Part shown: positions 12,412 through 24,222 of the stretch, piece after piece
Numbering within the stretch: the first letter of the stretch is position 1
Layout of the letters: the number at the start of each line of letters is the position of its first letter
Assembly (NCBI GenBank): GCA_001692895.1
Contig: KV748183.1
Span: 1,426,001-1,490,000, forward strand
Direction: 5' to 3'
DNA length: 64,000 nucleotides
From: Cenococcum geophilum 1.58
Lineage: Eukaryota > Ascomycota > Dothideomycetes > Gloniales > Gloniaceae
Notes under the pieces: generated by a model
Database searches by the model: none
Told to the model about the DNA's origin: nothing
Seen by the model: the letters and a program-made list of their open reading frames with translations, nothing else
Translations under genes and position numbers: made by a program

Positions 12412-12520
12412 GACATCCACAATCAATTAACCCTTCGAAGAACAATTGCATATGCATAACATGCTAGTGACATCCACAATCAATTAACCCTTCGAAGAAC
12501 AATTGCATATGCATAACATG
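12412..12520. repeat. Exact 57-bp tandem duplication
   Basis: The segment starting GACATCCACAATCAATTAAC at 12412 is repeated at 12469. The two copies are identical up to 12520, apart from the last five bases of the unit. The lack of any RIP-type difference, in a neighbourhood that is otherwise eroded, indicates a recent local duplication. It is also well below the length RIP is known to need. Confidence 0.9.
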
Positions 12521-12811
12521 GTTGACTGGCTTACATCTTTATAAGTGGTTTTAAAATTAGATCCCCTATTCTACGAGAACAGTTGGATGTCCACATATCC
12601 GGCTTCTGGGCTCAATTAAGGCTTGGAGTTGCAACCACAATTGCCCGTTTTGGATAAATTTTCCTTTTCTGATAGACATAACAGGTGACCCTGCTAGCCC
12701 CTTACTCAGCGGGAGCCTGGAAGGCAAAAAATCGGAAGACCTGAGCAACGCAGTCTGTCCCTGTTTATTTAATGTGCCCGCGGAGAGACAGACCCTTACT
12801 CCCCGTAGTGA

Positions 12812-13316
12812 TCATGAACTGCTGTTGTGGATAGTGCTTCTCCAAAGGGAACAAGTTCGCACTGCACCCTCTGTGATGTAATAGTAGACATAGGGAGTTA
12901 CGCCGTCCATTATGAGTCCAAACAGAAATCTGATCTCCACCCGCTTCGTTTGCTGCAATCTATTAAAGAATTTTTTGATTAAGTTATTAAATCTATGGGC
13001 CACCATATGCTCACTGTAGCGCCCACCTACATATAGGCAATGGCCAGTCCTTCCTTAGCATCTTAGGATGGCTTCTGGAAAAATTCTGTTCTGTGCATCT
13101 CTAAAGAATTCAAGAATGCTCGGTAGCTAGTAGACATGCTCGTGATCCATAGGAAAGCGAGGGATTATAGGCTTGCGGAGGATAGTGTTGATCATGGGTA
13201 AAGCTTCGTCGTAGATTTGACAGTAGGTACGAACTATTGCACTCTCATAAGCCAAGTCTATGTAGAGTAATACACGCTTATTTTTAGGACTGATCCGTTC
13301 GCATCTTGTGGTAGCT
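12812..13316 (-). pseudogene. Unrecognised protein-coding relic
   Basis: One minus-strand frame can be read from about 13316 down to the stop at 12812. It includes ISPKNKRVLLYIDLAYES, IYDEALPMINTILRKPIIPR, FPMDHEHVY, LPSILEFFRDAQNRIFPEAI and then RFNNLIKKFFNRLQQTKR. Only two internal stops interrupt about 168 codons, and composition is normal, so it looks like a recently decayed gene or a gene with introns I did not resolve. I do not recognise the family. Its neighbours are the piggyBac-like relic and the 57-bp duplication, which suggests an accessory origin. Confidence 0.4.
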
Positions 13317-13330
13317 AGCCGTACGTCGTC

Positions 13331-14109
13331 AGTCGAGGTTCTTTGGGCGGGCCGAGGGGGTTAAAGGTTTTCTAGCTGCTTGTGTTGGCGGCTCTGGCCG
13401 TTAGGGTATTAGTTGTTACTATATTACGCCTAGGGGCCTAGTCGAGTTTGCGAGTTGATCGTCTACAATCTTGGTTGGTGACTCCAATAGTGGGCCGTTG
13501 TTCGGCTATGATTGATTGCGAATCCAATGGTTGGTGCTAGTCTGAGAATTTATCGGTATAAGGGAAATCCGGGAATGACCAGGGCTTACAAGTCAACTGT
13601 AGAAGACCAGCACTTTCGTTAGATGCTTTTGGCTATGACGCAAGGTCTGCGATTGAAAGAACAAAGAGGCTAATCAGTATGAGTAATAATGTTGGTTTAA
13701 GAGGAAATAAGTCATTGAGTAAGAGCGGTTGACATGGTCCCCTTTTGCATGCACAATTCACAAGTGCGCTTCATGTGAGGTGTACTTTAAGGAGAGGTGC
13801 GTAGATTTTGGAAACCTTTCACTATCCATGTTAAAGGGTAACACGATGAATATTAGACAGAAACAAAAGAAACATTGTATCATTATTCCCATACAATCTA
13901 TAGAGACTCCCGCTCGCAGTTCCATCAATTCGTACCCACCAGTCAATGTCATCCAAGGCGGCAATCGAAGAAATCCACCAGAAATTTCCACCTTGCCTAT
14001 CATTTGTGCACCAGACCAAGACCTGAAAGCCGTAACCAACGTGAGAGGTTGCAAACAGAGCAAACCAATTCATCAGACTCCATTGGAATCGTCAGTCATT
14101 GTTGTCAAT
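13331..14109. other. Intergenic, nothing called
   Basis: Sequence of ordinary composition between the relic above and the 3' end of YOP1. Open frames overlapping 13729-14339 are antisense shadows of the last YOP1 exons or chance. Confidence 0.5.
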
Positions 14110-15075
14110 TTATATGGCGTGAGGCTTGCCGGCCTGGTCGGCCTGGGCGCGTAGGTTCGCTGATGTCGAGCCAGTATTGGAGAAATAGCGGGAGAAAACC
14201 GGCTGGAGGAAGGAGCGGAAGATGATTTGGGCACCACTATGTGGGAGTTTTTAATATCGGTATACATGAGGTACAAAATAAAGAACTGGGAACTGAGTTT
14301 ACCTGGTTTGAGGAAGCGCCATCCAGAGCACAAGCACAAACTTGAACGTGTAGTAGAATGCTATTGTGGGATTTTAGTAGCATGCTCAAGTCCTCTATAC
14401 TTGCGGGAATTCTTACGGAACCAATAGACGGCATTGACAGCACTCTCGAAAACACTTTAAGTATGGTCAGCAAGTATATTTTTTCTCTGTTGTACAGAAA
14501 TCACTTACGTTAAGAATGCATAAACTACCCAGTACTGGATTTCAAGTCAGCTAAGTCAATCACGTGCGTGTGGAGCTTCCAATGAGGGGTTTTCTAGAAA
14601 TTCGAATAAAGACATACCGTCAACCACTGCAATTGAGTTAGCACAAAAAAAATAAGGAAACAGCGACAATTGCCGTGGGGACCACGGAATTTTGCTCACC
14701 TGAGTATCATCAACTTTGGAGGCACTAAAAAGCGCCGCCAATGAGTAGTAGCCGGGGATGATAAAGCCGGCAATATTGACGAGAAATTCGCCAGCAATGT
14801 TGAAGAAGATTAGGAAGAAGTAAAGTGCGCCAAGACCGAGAATCATGTAGACCTTCGGGATGGACGTCTGCTTCTCAAAATTGTTGAGGGCAGGATACTT
14901 CGACAGCTATAACGGCACAATAGTCAGCACCTCCTGACCAGGCCCTACAAGCATGGCGTTTGAAGGACTAGCAATTTGTCCGGAACGCAAGTCCGGCGAA
15001 GGCAGACACATGTGACGGGCTTACCTCCTTGTCGAGCTGCGACAGGTGATGCTGGGTGCGTTCTTGGATGGACAT
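14110..15075 (-). CDS. YOP1: YOP1, ER-shaping TB2/DP1/HVA22 (REEP) family protein
   Basis: Membrane-bending protein of tubular endoplasmic reticulum, partner of reticulons and Sey1/atlastin in the family. I joined seven exons on the minus strand: 15075-15025, 14906-14700, 14626-14618, 14534-14509, 14454-14417, 14360-14303 and 14236-14110, giving 171 aa, the usual family length. The protein starts MSIQERTQHHLSQLDKE. It has two paired hydrophobic hairpins (ALYFFLIFFNIAGEFLVN and AGFIIPGYYSLAALF, then the TYWVVYAF and TFKFVLVLWMALPQT regions) and ends with AQIIFRSFLQPVFSRYF and a hydrophilic tail ending KPHAI. Exon 3 is only 9 nt (codons W-L-T), bounded by GCAG and GTATGT. Every joint preserves the frame and the family consensus. 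It is divergent from the RFX gene, with 721 bp between start codons. Confidence 0.95.
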
Positions 15076-15796
15076 GATTGGAGGATAGCTATGGAGCTGC
15101 TCGAGGTTCAAAAGAAGAAATGCTGGAGGTTTGGAGAGTGTAATGCGTGGTGGCTGGCGTCTTTGTTGAAAGAAAGATGAACGGTGTTTGTGGGAGGAAA
15201 TCGAGAATAAGCTTGTTCCACAAAATGACGAAGTAGGAGCGACGTAATTTAGGCGATTCTTGCTGAGCACGGTAGGCCCCCATGAATTCTGCCTGTATTT
15301 TTGCCCTATTTGACTGATTTTCCTTTCACCGTTTTGTGTTGTTAGGCACGTGACCACTGGCCCGGTTGTCTCGCCAAAGAAACTCAACATAAACACCACC
15401 CGCCGTTTCCAAACAAAGACCGCCTGGCCACAATCCGAGGCCCAAACGCCGTCCGCGACGACTTCTTACTTCTATTAGCACTTTAACTCAGTTATATTTT
15501 ATGACCATTGTTCTTTTATGTTTGAAATCCCGGATTAGCCCACCTTCCGTCATAACAAATCGTCGCCATTATCAGCTGGAACCCGCGGCTTGAAGGACTC
15601 CTACACGGCCAGCACGTCCAGCGCTCGAAGGCCCTTTCATACTTACAGATCGAGTGTCCTCACATCCGTCAGTCTCTTGCCTAGTTTACAGCATTCGTGC
15701 CTGCGCATTGGGATTGTTTACCTCGACCCAAACATTACACGCTGACGGCAAACTTGCGATTCCAGGTTAGCATAGGCTTGGTAAAGAGCGATAAAG
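15076..15796. promoter_or_regulatory. Shared upstream region of YOP1 (-) and RFX gene (+)
   Basis: The two genes point away from each other, so this 721-bp interval must hold both promoters and 5' leaders. I could not pick out a specific factor site with confidence. Frames on the minus strand here (14968-15399) are not supported as genes. Confidence 0.5.
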
Positions 15797-18451
15797 ATGC
15801 CCAACCCAGGCCGACGGTCACGATCCACTACATCTGGGTCAATTAAGAGTACACAACGACCCCTTTCTCGTGCCTCGACGACGAGCTTGCAGTCCTTTGA
15901 TCAACATGACCCAACACATAATCTAGCATCCCACTATCAACCAGCAAACAGCCAGCCTCAAAATGTATACACCCATCAGCAAATCCACCCAACATACCCT
16001 CCGCTCGAACCCGCTCTGCTGCAAGCAGCGCATCATCTTAGCCAGCGAGATAGCATGCCGCTTGACCCGTCTCTTAATCTGTCCGCGCTTTCCGCGACGG
16101 ATAGTATGACATCCCAAGGCATACAGAATGACCCGAATCCTTCTGCTCATTCGTTCGATCATGTCCAGTCTACCCAGCCCATATACCAGGCTTTGGAAGC
16201 AGCACTAAGTCAATCACAACCTCCCGCTCCTACTGGAACTGAAGTGGAAGAAAAGAAGAAGAAGGGGTCAGCGTCTAGTGCAACAAATGATAAAGAGCTT
16301 CGAGAAATGCTCGTACGCAATGAAGGCCGTGCGTTGAAAGAAGTGGCCGCAGAGGTAATTGCAACAGAAAGAACTTCAAAAGCAGAGAAGTCAAAACAAC
16401 TCTTTGCAATGTTATGGTAAGGGTTTTCTAAATGGTCAATGGAGTTTCCCAAGGCTCACAATTCGAATAGGTTAAAGGCAGTATGTAGGACAGCCAAAAC
16501 TTCAGTTCCTCGCAATCGCGTCTATTCTCACTATGCGACACGATGCGGAACAGAACGAGTCGTGCCCTTAAACCCTGCATCTTTTGGCAAACTTGTGCGC
16601 GTCATATTCCCTGGGATACAGACGAGGCGGTTAGGTGTCAGGGGGGAATCAAAGTACCATTATGTGGATCTAGCCCTTGCGGATGACAACCAAGATAGTA
16701 GTGAGACAGACAGGCCTACTAATGGAAACCGAGCAACGAGCCAGCCAGCACTACAGAACTCCATTAGCGCCCGTCTTGATTTCAAGTAAGTTTTTAGCGA
16801 TGCAACTGCCCTTACAATTATGATTTTAACATTATCATCAGTACGATGCCACGGCTACCTGCAGATACCGCAGTATTCCCTCCTCATGACCATGTCTTTG
16901 AGCCCCAGAACAACGAATTCCAGAGCGCTGCATCGTCGCGAGGTCATTTATTCTCCAACCCTTACGCACAAGGATTCCATCATGGAGGTGCCACATCTCA
17001 AATGTATGAGCAAGAATTGAAGTTTCCCCCCGTGGGACATGACTCGTTTGAGGAGAACGTAGAAATCGAATTGCCGGATATTCGCAATTATGTACCACCT
17101 AAAACCGATGTGGACGCTGCTAATGCGTTAACTGCATTGTACCGGACTCACTGCACATCATTGATCGACTCTATCCGATACTGCAAGGAAAAGCAATTCT
17201 ACCGTCTTTTCACCTCTTTCCACGGCACATTGACAGTCCCTGTTCAGAAGCTCTTTGCGCACTCTGATATTGCACCATGGATCAAAGAATGCGACTGGCT
17301 GATGTATCAAAAGATGATACGCAACGTTTCTCAGCTTACATTGCAAGTAGCGCCTCCGACTGTTTTGCGCTTTCTTGACACGATATCGAAATCGCTGCAC
17401 ACACACATTAGCAAGGTCTTCCAAGGCCTTCCCCTTCATGTTCTTGAGGCCAAACTCGAACCTGCCACACTATTTGCGCATTTGCTTCATCGGATGCTAC
17501 GAGTTAACTCAACAGCGCACGCCGCAGCAGTAATGCTTATGGTTGACCAGAACCGCGATCAAATGTGGAGCGACTGGGTCATGTTCGTCAATGCAAAGCG
17601 AATTATGGAAAGCGAACTACCTGATTGCGGGTACGAAGAGGTGTACAAGATATTGACTCAAGAAATTCGAGGGCTGCTTCTGCCCCTAAACACGCCGTGG
17701 CTTGATAACGGGTCATACTATCAAGAATCTGCATCAAATTCAGGCAATGGCAACGTTTCAAATGAGACCGTCATTGATAGGCTTGCTGCTTTTCTCGCTG
17801 GTCTTCCTGCTAGGTTTCCGCATGCAAAGACGCGCACTCTACTCCAGTGCATTAGCGCAATTGGATCCGCAGCCATCCGCGAGATAACTGTAGAGAATGG
17901 TATGAGCTATGGTTCCTGGTGGATCACTAAAGTTTTTGTTGATGAAATGAGCCTTTGGTTGGCTTCACTAGGCGGCTTTCTCGACCATAAGCCGCCTAAT
18001 TTCAACCATCCCCCCCTCTCCCCAGGAGTCGTCGATGGCCCTCTTGATAGTGCGATGATGAATGGCGGTAGTGGGAGCAATAACGATAGTCGATATAGTA
18101 GCATTGGTGCCGACTTCACCACTAACCAAAGCTTTATGACAACCGTTGATGATACTATGCAGGGTACCGGCCCTTCAGAAAACGAGAGTAAGTTCCAACA
18201 TCTGTATTGCTGGTGAGGCTTTGAGGGGTTGACTAACTTGAAGATTGGTAGTGAACGATCGGAAATTTCACGAACATTTCGATCGGTCCACCTTCGAACT
18301 AGACCTGAGCCTGGATGCATCTCACCCAGAGCAGGACCACGATGATAGTGGCATTGGCATGTCACTAATGGATGACAGCTTAGAACTGAAATTTTCTATG
18401 CCAGTCTCCACGGGCAATCATTTTGTGAACGTTTCTACCAACGTCAGGTAG
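15797..18451 (+). CDS. rfx1: RFX-family winged-helix transcription factor (Crt1/RFX1-like)
   Basis: Nuclear DNA-binding protein. In yeasts the family member Crt1 represses DNA-damage-inducible genes such as ribonucleotide reductase, so a similar role is inferred here. Four exons, 15797-16416, 16471-16785, 16842-18187 and 18252-18451, give 826 aa. The N-terminal 160 residues are low complexity (Ser/Gln/Pro). The RFX DNA-binding domain spans about residues 165-275 and crosses intron 1: ELREMLVRNEGRALKEVAAE, then CRTAKTSVPRNRVYSHY and LGVRGESKYHYV. The large third exon carries the conserved central and dimerisation-type regions (ALTALYRTHCTSLIDSIRY, LEAKLEPATLFAHLLHRML). The C-terminal exon is acidic (DHDDSGIGMSLMDD). 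All introns are 54-64 nt with canonical borders. Start chosen at the first ATG of the open frame. Confidence 0.93.
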
Positions 18452-19399
18452 AGTCACGAGCTATAGCCACACTACGGAGGACACGAGTCCGGCATCGAGC
18501 CGGCTGAATGAGACCGTTTTCGCTTATTCGATATTACGCGCCTATGACCGTCTCCGACGATACGACCTCAAGGGGAAGGGTTTAGAAGGAGGTGTCTTAC
18601 ACACTGTTTCATATCTTCTAATTTTGCACACTGGCGTGTTGTGGAGGCTTTCTTCCATGTCATACGCCGTTCATCCTTATCTTGTTTTGATACCTGCCTG
18701 TAGTCAATGCCATCTAGTTCTTTTTTGGGTTTGGATAACGAAACCGAGCGGGTAGTGTTTCGGATTTGGGTAGGGTAAGCGCTTTCGCTTCTTATCTAAA
18801 TAGTTTATGGGTTGTTGTAGGGGTCATGGATGGGCAAGAAGACAGATACCTGGTTTTTGTGGACTTGGTACCTAGATAGACGCTAGGTAAAGCAATATGT
18901 TTCACACCTATGACCATTTCGCCCTGAACCACTGGAAGGTAGCCCAAATCACAACACAATCCTGAATTCCCCCACGAGACGCTCTAAATTTTACGGAAGT
19001 TAGACCTCAGAATCCGAAGACGTAAATTATGGACTTTCAAAATAGAAGTCTTGGGGCTCTGGCGGACAAGAGAGACACAAGTCACAGCCATCTAAAGTGA
19101 CGTAGGTTATTATCATACTTCTAAATCATTGTATTTAAAATCCGATTAATAAATAAAAAGACTCATCAAGATACAAAAACATGTTTGAAAATGTTACGCT
19201 GGTGACTTCGCGCTGAGTAATGCATAATGACGCATCTGCCTTGACAAATTGGCCTGGCGTTTCGCTTTGTCGTGGCGGAGCACCAATCCTTTGAACAGTC
19301 AGAGCTGTTCACCGGGTAAATAAGTACCATGCATTCACTTCAGCTCATCATGGCCTCAGAATCAACCTTATATTCCAGAAACCGACCGAAAGTGTCACC
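18452..19399. other. Intergenic: RFX 3' region and Pth promoter
   Basis: About 950 bp of non-coding sequence between two genes on the same strand. No long open frame and no repeat stood out. Confidence 0.5.
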
Positions 19400-20370
19400 A
19401 TGACGCGCCCAAACGCGCCGCTGAGCGGTCCGAGCCGTGGCGATCAGCAAAAACTGACCGAACCGACACCAACACCAACCAGCCATCGCGAGAAACGCAA
19501 GGCACGGAAACGGCGCAATTCTGTTGCCGAGCTCACCTCTCCTCTATCGAGAATTGCGTCACAGACAGATGAGCTCTCTCTGACCCGCCGCCGGCCCCGC
19601 AAATCCTCAACCAGCGCCACCGTCCCTGTACCCGTTTCCATCTCCAGGATAGAGACGCCTTCAATAACACGCCCTATGTCCCGTGCCAATCTTCCCCTTC
19701 TCGTTGCCTCAATTGGCAACCCTGCGCCTGCCTACACCAATACGCTGCATAGTGCTGGCCACACCATCCTCAATCGCATCCGCCTGATCCGGCCCTTCAC
19801 GCCCTTCACTAAAGACAAGAATCTCAGCGGCGGGCTCGTCAGTGTTCCCATTACCACGTCCACATTCTCGTTTATCCCGTTTGTGAGAAGCGGCAAGAAG
19901 CAATGGGAATTGCAGCCCGATGAGGATCACTGGACGCTGTGGCAGAGTCCCAGCCTCATGAATGTGAGCGGGAAGTCGGTGGGAACTGCGTGGAGAGCGT
20001 GGGAGAAGAGTCAGGGGAAGGGTGGCGTCTTGGTTGTGATACATGATGAGTTGGAGAAGGAGTTGGGGAAAGTGAGTTTTAGGCGAGGTGGGAGTGCAAG
20101 GTGGGTTTTCCACGCTTCTCGGCGCGAAGGATTGAATAGTGCTAATGGAAAAAAAGGGGTCATAACGGTCTCAAGAGCGTTCAGGCCGCCCTACCGAATA
20201 CGCCATGGGTGCGGATAGGCATTGGAATTGGGCGGCCAATTAGCAGAGAGCCAGATGCCGTCGCAAGATATGTATTGAAGAAGATGTCACCAAATGAGTT
20301 GGCGACTATTGAGGACAACGTTGGAGAAGTGATTGAGCTGCTAAGGGATATCGCGGAGGGTAAGAGGTGA
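19400..20370 (+). CDS. pth1: Peptidyl-tRNA hydrolase, bacterial-type Pth family
   Basis: Cleaves the ester bond of peptidyl-tRNAs released from stalled ribosomes, probably in mitochondria as in other fungal Pth1 proteins. Two exons, 19400-20100 and 20157-20370 (56-nt intron), give 304 aa. The Pth fold starts near residue 96 (LPLLVASIGNPAPAYTNTLH), after a long basic, Ser/Thr-rich extension that may include a targeting signal. Expected catalytic and tRNA-contact residues are present: the Asn of GNPAPAY, the His of TLHSAGH, the Asn of SLMNVSG, the Asp of VIHDEL, and, split by the intron, GHNGLKS. The family core is about 190-200 residues, so the extra length is the N-terminal leader. It is convergent with the Ytp1-like gene, with about 1.2 kb between stops. 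Confidence 0.92.
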
Positions 20371-21536
20371 AGGACTGGTGAAGGATTGGTTAAGAAAATG
20401 GTGATGCGAAGCCACAACTGTAGAAGCACGCCCGCCTAGGCTAGAATGTCTCCGAGCCGTGTCATGATGATGAGACAGGTCGTTGCAATGACCTCGTCAG
20501 AGGCGCCCGAGACCGCTCTCTAGGATCTAGGGATAGAGCATGAGCTGGCCGGGATAGCTGTTCTAGTCTGGAAGGTGATGGCACTAGAGAAGATATGAGT
20601 AAAATGTATTCTAGTTGTGCAGAGACACAAGGCGCTTCAAATAATTCTTGCTATAGTTGATCGAGAATCTGGTGACCCAGTCAATGAAGGCAACTTGGTG
20701 GACTGCTCACGGTGAGTGGCACTATTTGATGATTTGCTTTATTCATACACGGCGTAATGGAATCAATGGTTGGGATTACCACACCCTTTTTGTTCTAAGA
20801 TGATTATGTTGGCCGCGCCACTTCCCGCGTCAGATATGCTGATCTCATTTGTATATTCCCAAGCACTTCAGTGCGTTTTATCATTCGGAAAGTGGACGAA
20901 CACTGTTTCAGTTACCGCAGCGTATATGCACGTGTTGATGCACGGTGAGGCGATGCAAACGCTCAATCATGGAGAATTTACCTGTCAGCCCATATATTTG
21001 CATTAAGAACATTTTCACTATTGATTTTGACATTTCATTTATGAAACATCTGTATCATATAGGAGCTAGGCAGAGTAATTGAATCGAGCCCAGCTTTGGG
21101 AAAAGCGTTTGAATATCTCACAGCTAAGAGCTGAATCTGATTGGATTTTCCCCTTAACGCCATTATACTGAACATGTCCTAGGTTTAGGAAGACGATCCT
21201 GAAAAGATAGGGTTGCACATGCAGAAACGCTCATATCAAGGTTAGACGGATTGATTTGAATTTGGGATATATTGAATTTCCTTTAATGTCAATGTACCAC
21301 GACTCCCAAGCTTTAAGAATTATAATCCCAAGACCCACCCCTAGCTAACTAAACGCCTAAAAATGCCCATAAGAAAGGTAGAAGGTATCCATGCGACGGT
21401 AGCGTCCTACCATCAAGTGATCCGTGCACTGGTAAAATAACAATTGGGCGTACCAACTTAATCCGATTGGTTCTATTGGGCTGGATCTTATCGACAACTG
21501 AGGGCGAATTGTATCATTGCAAGGGATAGGATGTGC
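20371..21536. other. Intergenic between convergent Pth and Ytp1-like genes
   Basis: About 1.2 kb holding two 3' regions. The only notable frame (20770-21006, +) has no family features, so I leave it uncalled. Confidence 0.5.
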
Positions 21537-23187
21537 TTAGCGGTGCTCCTTTATAGCAATAGGTGACTCCGCTTCTTCATCTTCAGAAATAAGACCTTCG
21601 AGCTCAAATTCCTCAGCATCACGGACTCTTCGGTCAGAGCCTCGAGCATGNCCATTTGCTGTGCCATTGACTTGTGGCGCCTCTGGATCCGATTTTGAGT
21701 CCTCGCTCCATGCGTGGACAGCGTAGAGGTGGAGAAGCATATTGACAACTAAGGAGCGGGGTCAGTTAATGAGTAATTTCAAGGTAGAGCAGTTATAAGG
21801 AACACGGGTAACTTACAAAGAAATAGAAGAAATGCAATGCTATAAAGGATAAGAACGTAGGCAACATGCGTGACATGAGCATCTGAGAGAAGCTGCATTT
21901 GCTCCTCTGTGGCACCCATGAAGAGGAAGCCAGAGGCATAGAGAAGCTAATACCAACATTAATATCATCCTACAGAGATTAGGGAGTTATGTCTAAGTTG
22001 ACTTACAAATGGAGGGAGATATTGGAAACTATTCGGGTCAGAGCCATCATGCGTAGTAGCATTGGCATCTCTTAGAACAAAGGATACTTCAATTATCCGA
22101 GTGAGACCTGCGCCCATGAGTGTGTAACCAAACACTGAATGAACCATGTTTGACAGCGGGAGTGTCTGCGGGTGAGCAGACATGGCGTATCCAGTGAGAA
22201 GGATGACAATGCCGGGGATAAGATTCCTTTTCGGTCTCCCGTCTCTCTTCCTGCTCAGCCATATTCCGACCAATCCAGCACACCACCAAATTATGCCCAT
22301 CGATGTATGTTGAAGGTCGTTGTGAACCCATGCTGCCCCCCATCGGTGCTCCGTGAATGTGTTGACGCAGCCCCATGCCGCAATAACGAGCGAGTCGAAG
22401 AATTCCTGACTCCGTCCAGTACGCCTGAGCCAAAGCTGCCCAACGAGCAAGAGGATGGTCAGAAGGATACCATAAGCGATGAAGGCGCCACCCATGATAA
22501 AATGAGCCAGACATTGTCCAACATGATCGCCTCGACAGAATCCTAGTGCCGTGATTCCTCCAAATACCATCTGAACCCAAGTGGCAATCGGCATCAACTT
22601 TCCAACGACGCCGTGGGCCTTGACAACAATCTTCCGTATCCGGCCGTGGATCCCCTTCTCAAGGTGGAGTTTTAGATATACACCCATGACGACCTGAATT
22701 ACCAACATAAGCATTAAGCTTGGGGCAAACGCAGAATGGATATTCGATGAGAATTGGCGACCCTTATGTTTGTGTCCAAGGAAGTAGCCAACGATAGCTA
22801 GAACAGAGCCAGTGGTTTGCATAGGAACATGCCATCGCGACCGTATGATCTGGAAAATGAGGGTTAGATAGGAGGCCATGAGGCATATAGTAGGAAATGT
22901 ACACCAAGAACCATTCCCGTAGGAAATAACACGCCCCAAGCCAGCGTCTGTATGAGGATATGAACCCATAGTATTGTATCCTGAGCAATATATTAGCATC
23001 GCTTCTATACTCATCCCTTTTCTCTGCCCCGACATACAATAGGATCTGCCGAAACGGCTTGTCCCTCCTCGATCTTATCCATATGGTGTTCATGCGCAGT
23101 TGTCCTTACAGCAAAGCAGGAAACAACTATGGCGAGAGTCCCCCAGGCTTTAAATATCGCCTCCGCTCCATTCCGCGGGTCGAACAT
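21537..23187 (-). CDS. Ytp1-like multi-pass membrane protein (DUF2427 + Ytp1 domains)
   Basis: Integral membrane protein of the fungal Ytp1 family. Its biochemical role is not established. Five exons on the minus strand, 23187-23038, 22980-22903, 22849-22007, 21946-21817 and 21748-21537, give 470 aa. The N-terminus has a signal-like helix (GTLAIVVSCFAVRTTAHEHH) followed by the DUF2427 part (TILWVHILIQTLAWGVLFP, then RSRWHVPMQTTG and GRQFSSNIHSAF). The Ytp1 part includes FTEHRWGAAWVHNDLQHTS and SNMVHSVFGYTLMGAGLTRI. I count about ten membrane segments and many histidines, reminiscent of cytochrome-b561-like bundles (inference). The tail is acidic (EELEGLISEDEEAE type). One residue near the C-terminus is undefined because of an N at 21651. 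Confidence 0.9.
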
Positions 23188-23462
23188 GGTATTGAAACTA
23201 AGACGACAAAAGCGATAGCTCCGGAGTAGGAGGTTTCAGAGGAGTAAATACATCCAGATAACGTGTTCACTGGAGGGAGATCGGCGCGAAAGGAGTCGTT
23301 CGATGTTTCGGCAGCGCTGGCTTTGTTCCTGCGTTGAGGGCTTCACCCTAAACAACGTAAGCTTGCTTACGTACATAGTGCCCCTCGGTGCCGAGCGACG
23401 CTACGACATCGCGGACTACCCAGTTGGGTTTTTTTGGTTCAGAAGGATCACCACAGCTCAAC
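23188..23462. promoter_or_regulatory. Compact divergent promoter, Ytp1-like (-) and Swi5 (+)
   Basis: Only 275 bp separate the two start codons, so both genes must be driven from this interval. A short open frame through 23388 into the Swi5 gene is in frame with it, but it has no ATG before 23463. Confidence 0.6.
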
Positions 23463-24222
23463 ATGGAGAATGTAACTTCAGAGGAAGCTTTGAGAATAAT
23501 ACCAGACTCTGAGGAGGAAGTCTTGCCATCATCTCCAGAATCAGCCGTGAGCCGTCCCACTAGGCAAAATCCGGCCAAAGTTGATGACCCTTGTCACCAA
23601 GATCTCGAAGATGTAGCAACGGCAGCTTTCAAGACCACAGAAGAGGTCATGCTCAACACAAAAGATTGCCACAAATCCATTGACTCACCTAAGGAACTAG
23701 CAACTAACACTCAGTTCAATGGTACGCCAACGAAGCCAGAGCAAATATCAGCAACAGAATGCAAAAGTAAGACCAGTTCTCCACAAGGAGGACATAAACT
23801 CCAGGTATATCTTGCAGAATTTCCATCACCTGGCTTTACTAATTCCCACTCATAAGTCACCAAAATCATTAAAGTCCCCATCAACAACTATCGCAGACCT
23901 GACAGCTCAGCGTGCTACCCTTCTCGGCTCCTTCGCTTCTATTCCCAGCATATCATCCCTCCTCCAAGCCCAGAACCAACCGACGGCTTCCATACTCACC
24001 GACACGGACTCCGGAGCCAGCGCCTCGGTTATCTCTAGCAGTCCTCCTGATACTGCCGTTCTCGGCGCCGCCAAGAACATCATAGCGCAGCACATCAAGC
24101 TTCTTCACACCTACAACGAGATTAAAGATATCGGACAAGGGCTGATGGGGTTAATTGCCGACGCACGTGGCGTGCGGATCGTCGAGGTGCAAGAAGAATT
24201 TGGGATCGGTGTGAAGGACTGA
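23463..24222 (+). CDS. swi5: Swi5/Sae3-like recombination mediator
   Basis: Small partner of Sfr1/Mei5 that stabilises Rad51 and Dmc1 filaments in homologous recombination. Two exons, 23463-23804 and 23857-24222 (52-nt intron, frame kept at both sides), give 235 aa. The first about 120 residues are acidic and low complexity. The conserved Swi5 domain is C-terminal, about residues 125-235: TIADLTAQRATLLGSFASI, then AKNIIAQHIKLLHTYNEIKD and GQGLMGLIADARGVRIVEV, ending EEFGIGVKD. Start is the first ATG in the open frame. The conserved block identifies the family clearly. The long N-terminal extension is typical of filamentous fungi. Confidence 0.9.

Noticed and set aside
13729-14339. Several overlapping open frames on both strands
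   Set aside because: They overlap the last YOP1 exons, which match the family residue by residue on the minus strand.
20770-21006. 78-codon + frame between pth and the Ytp1-like gene
   Set aside because: No motif and no splice partners found.
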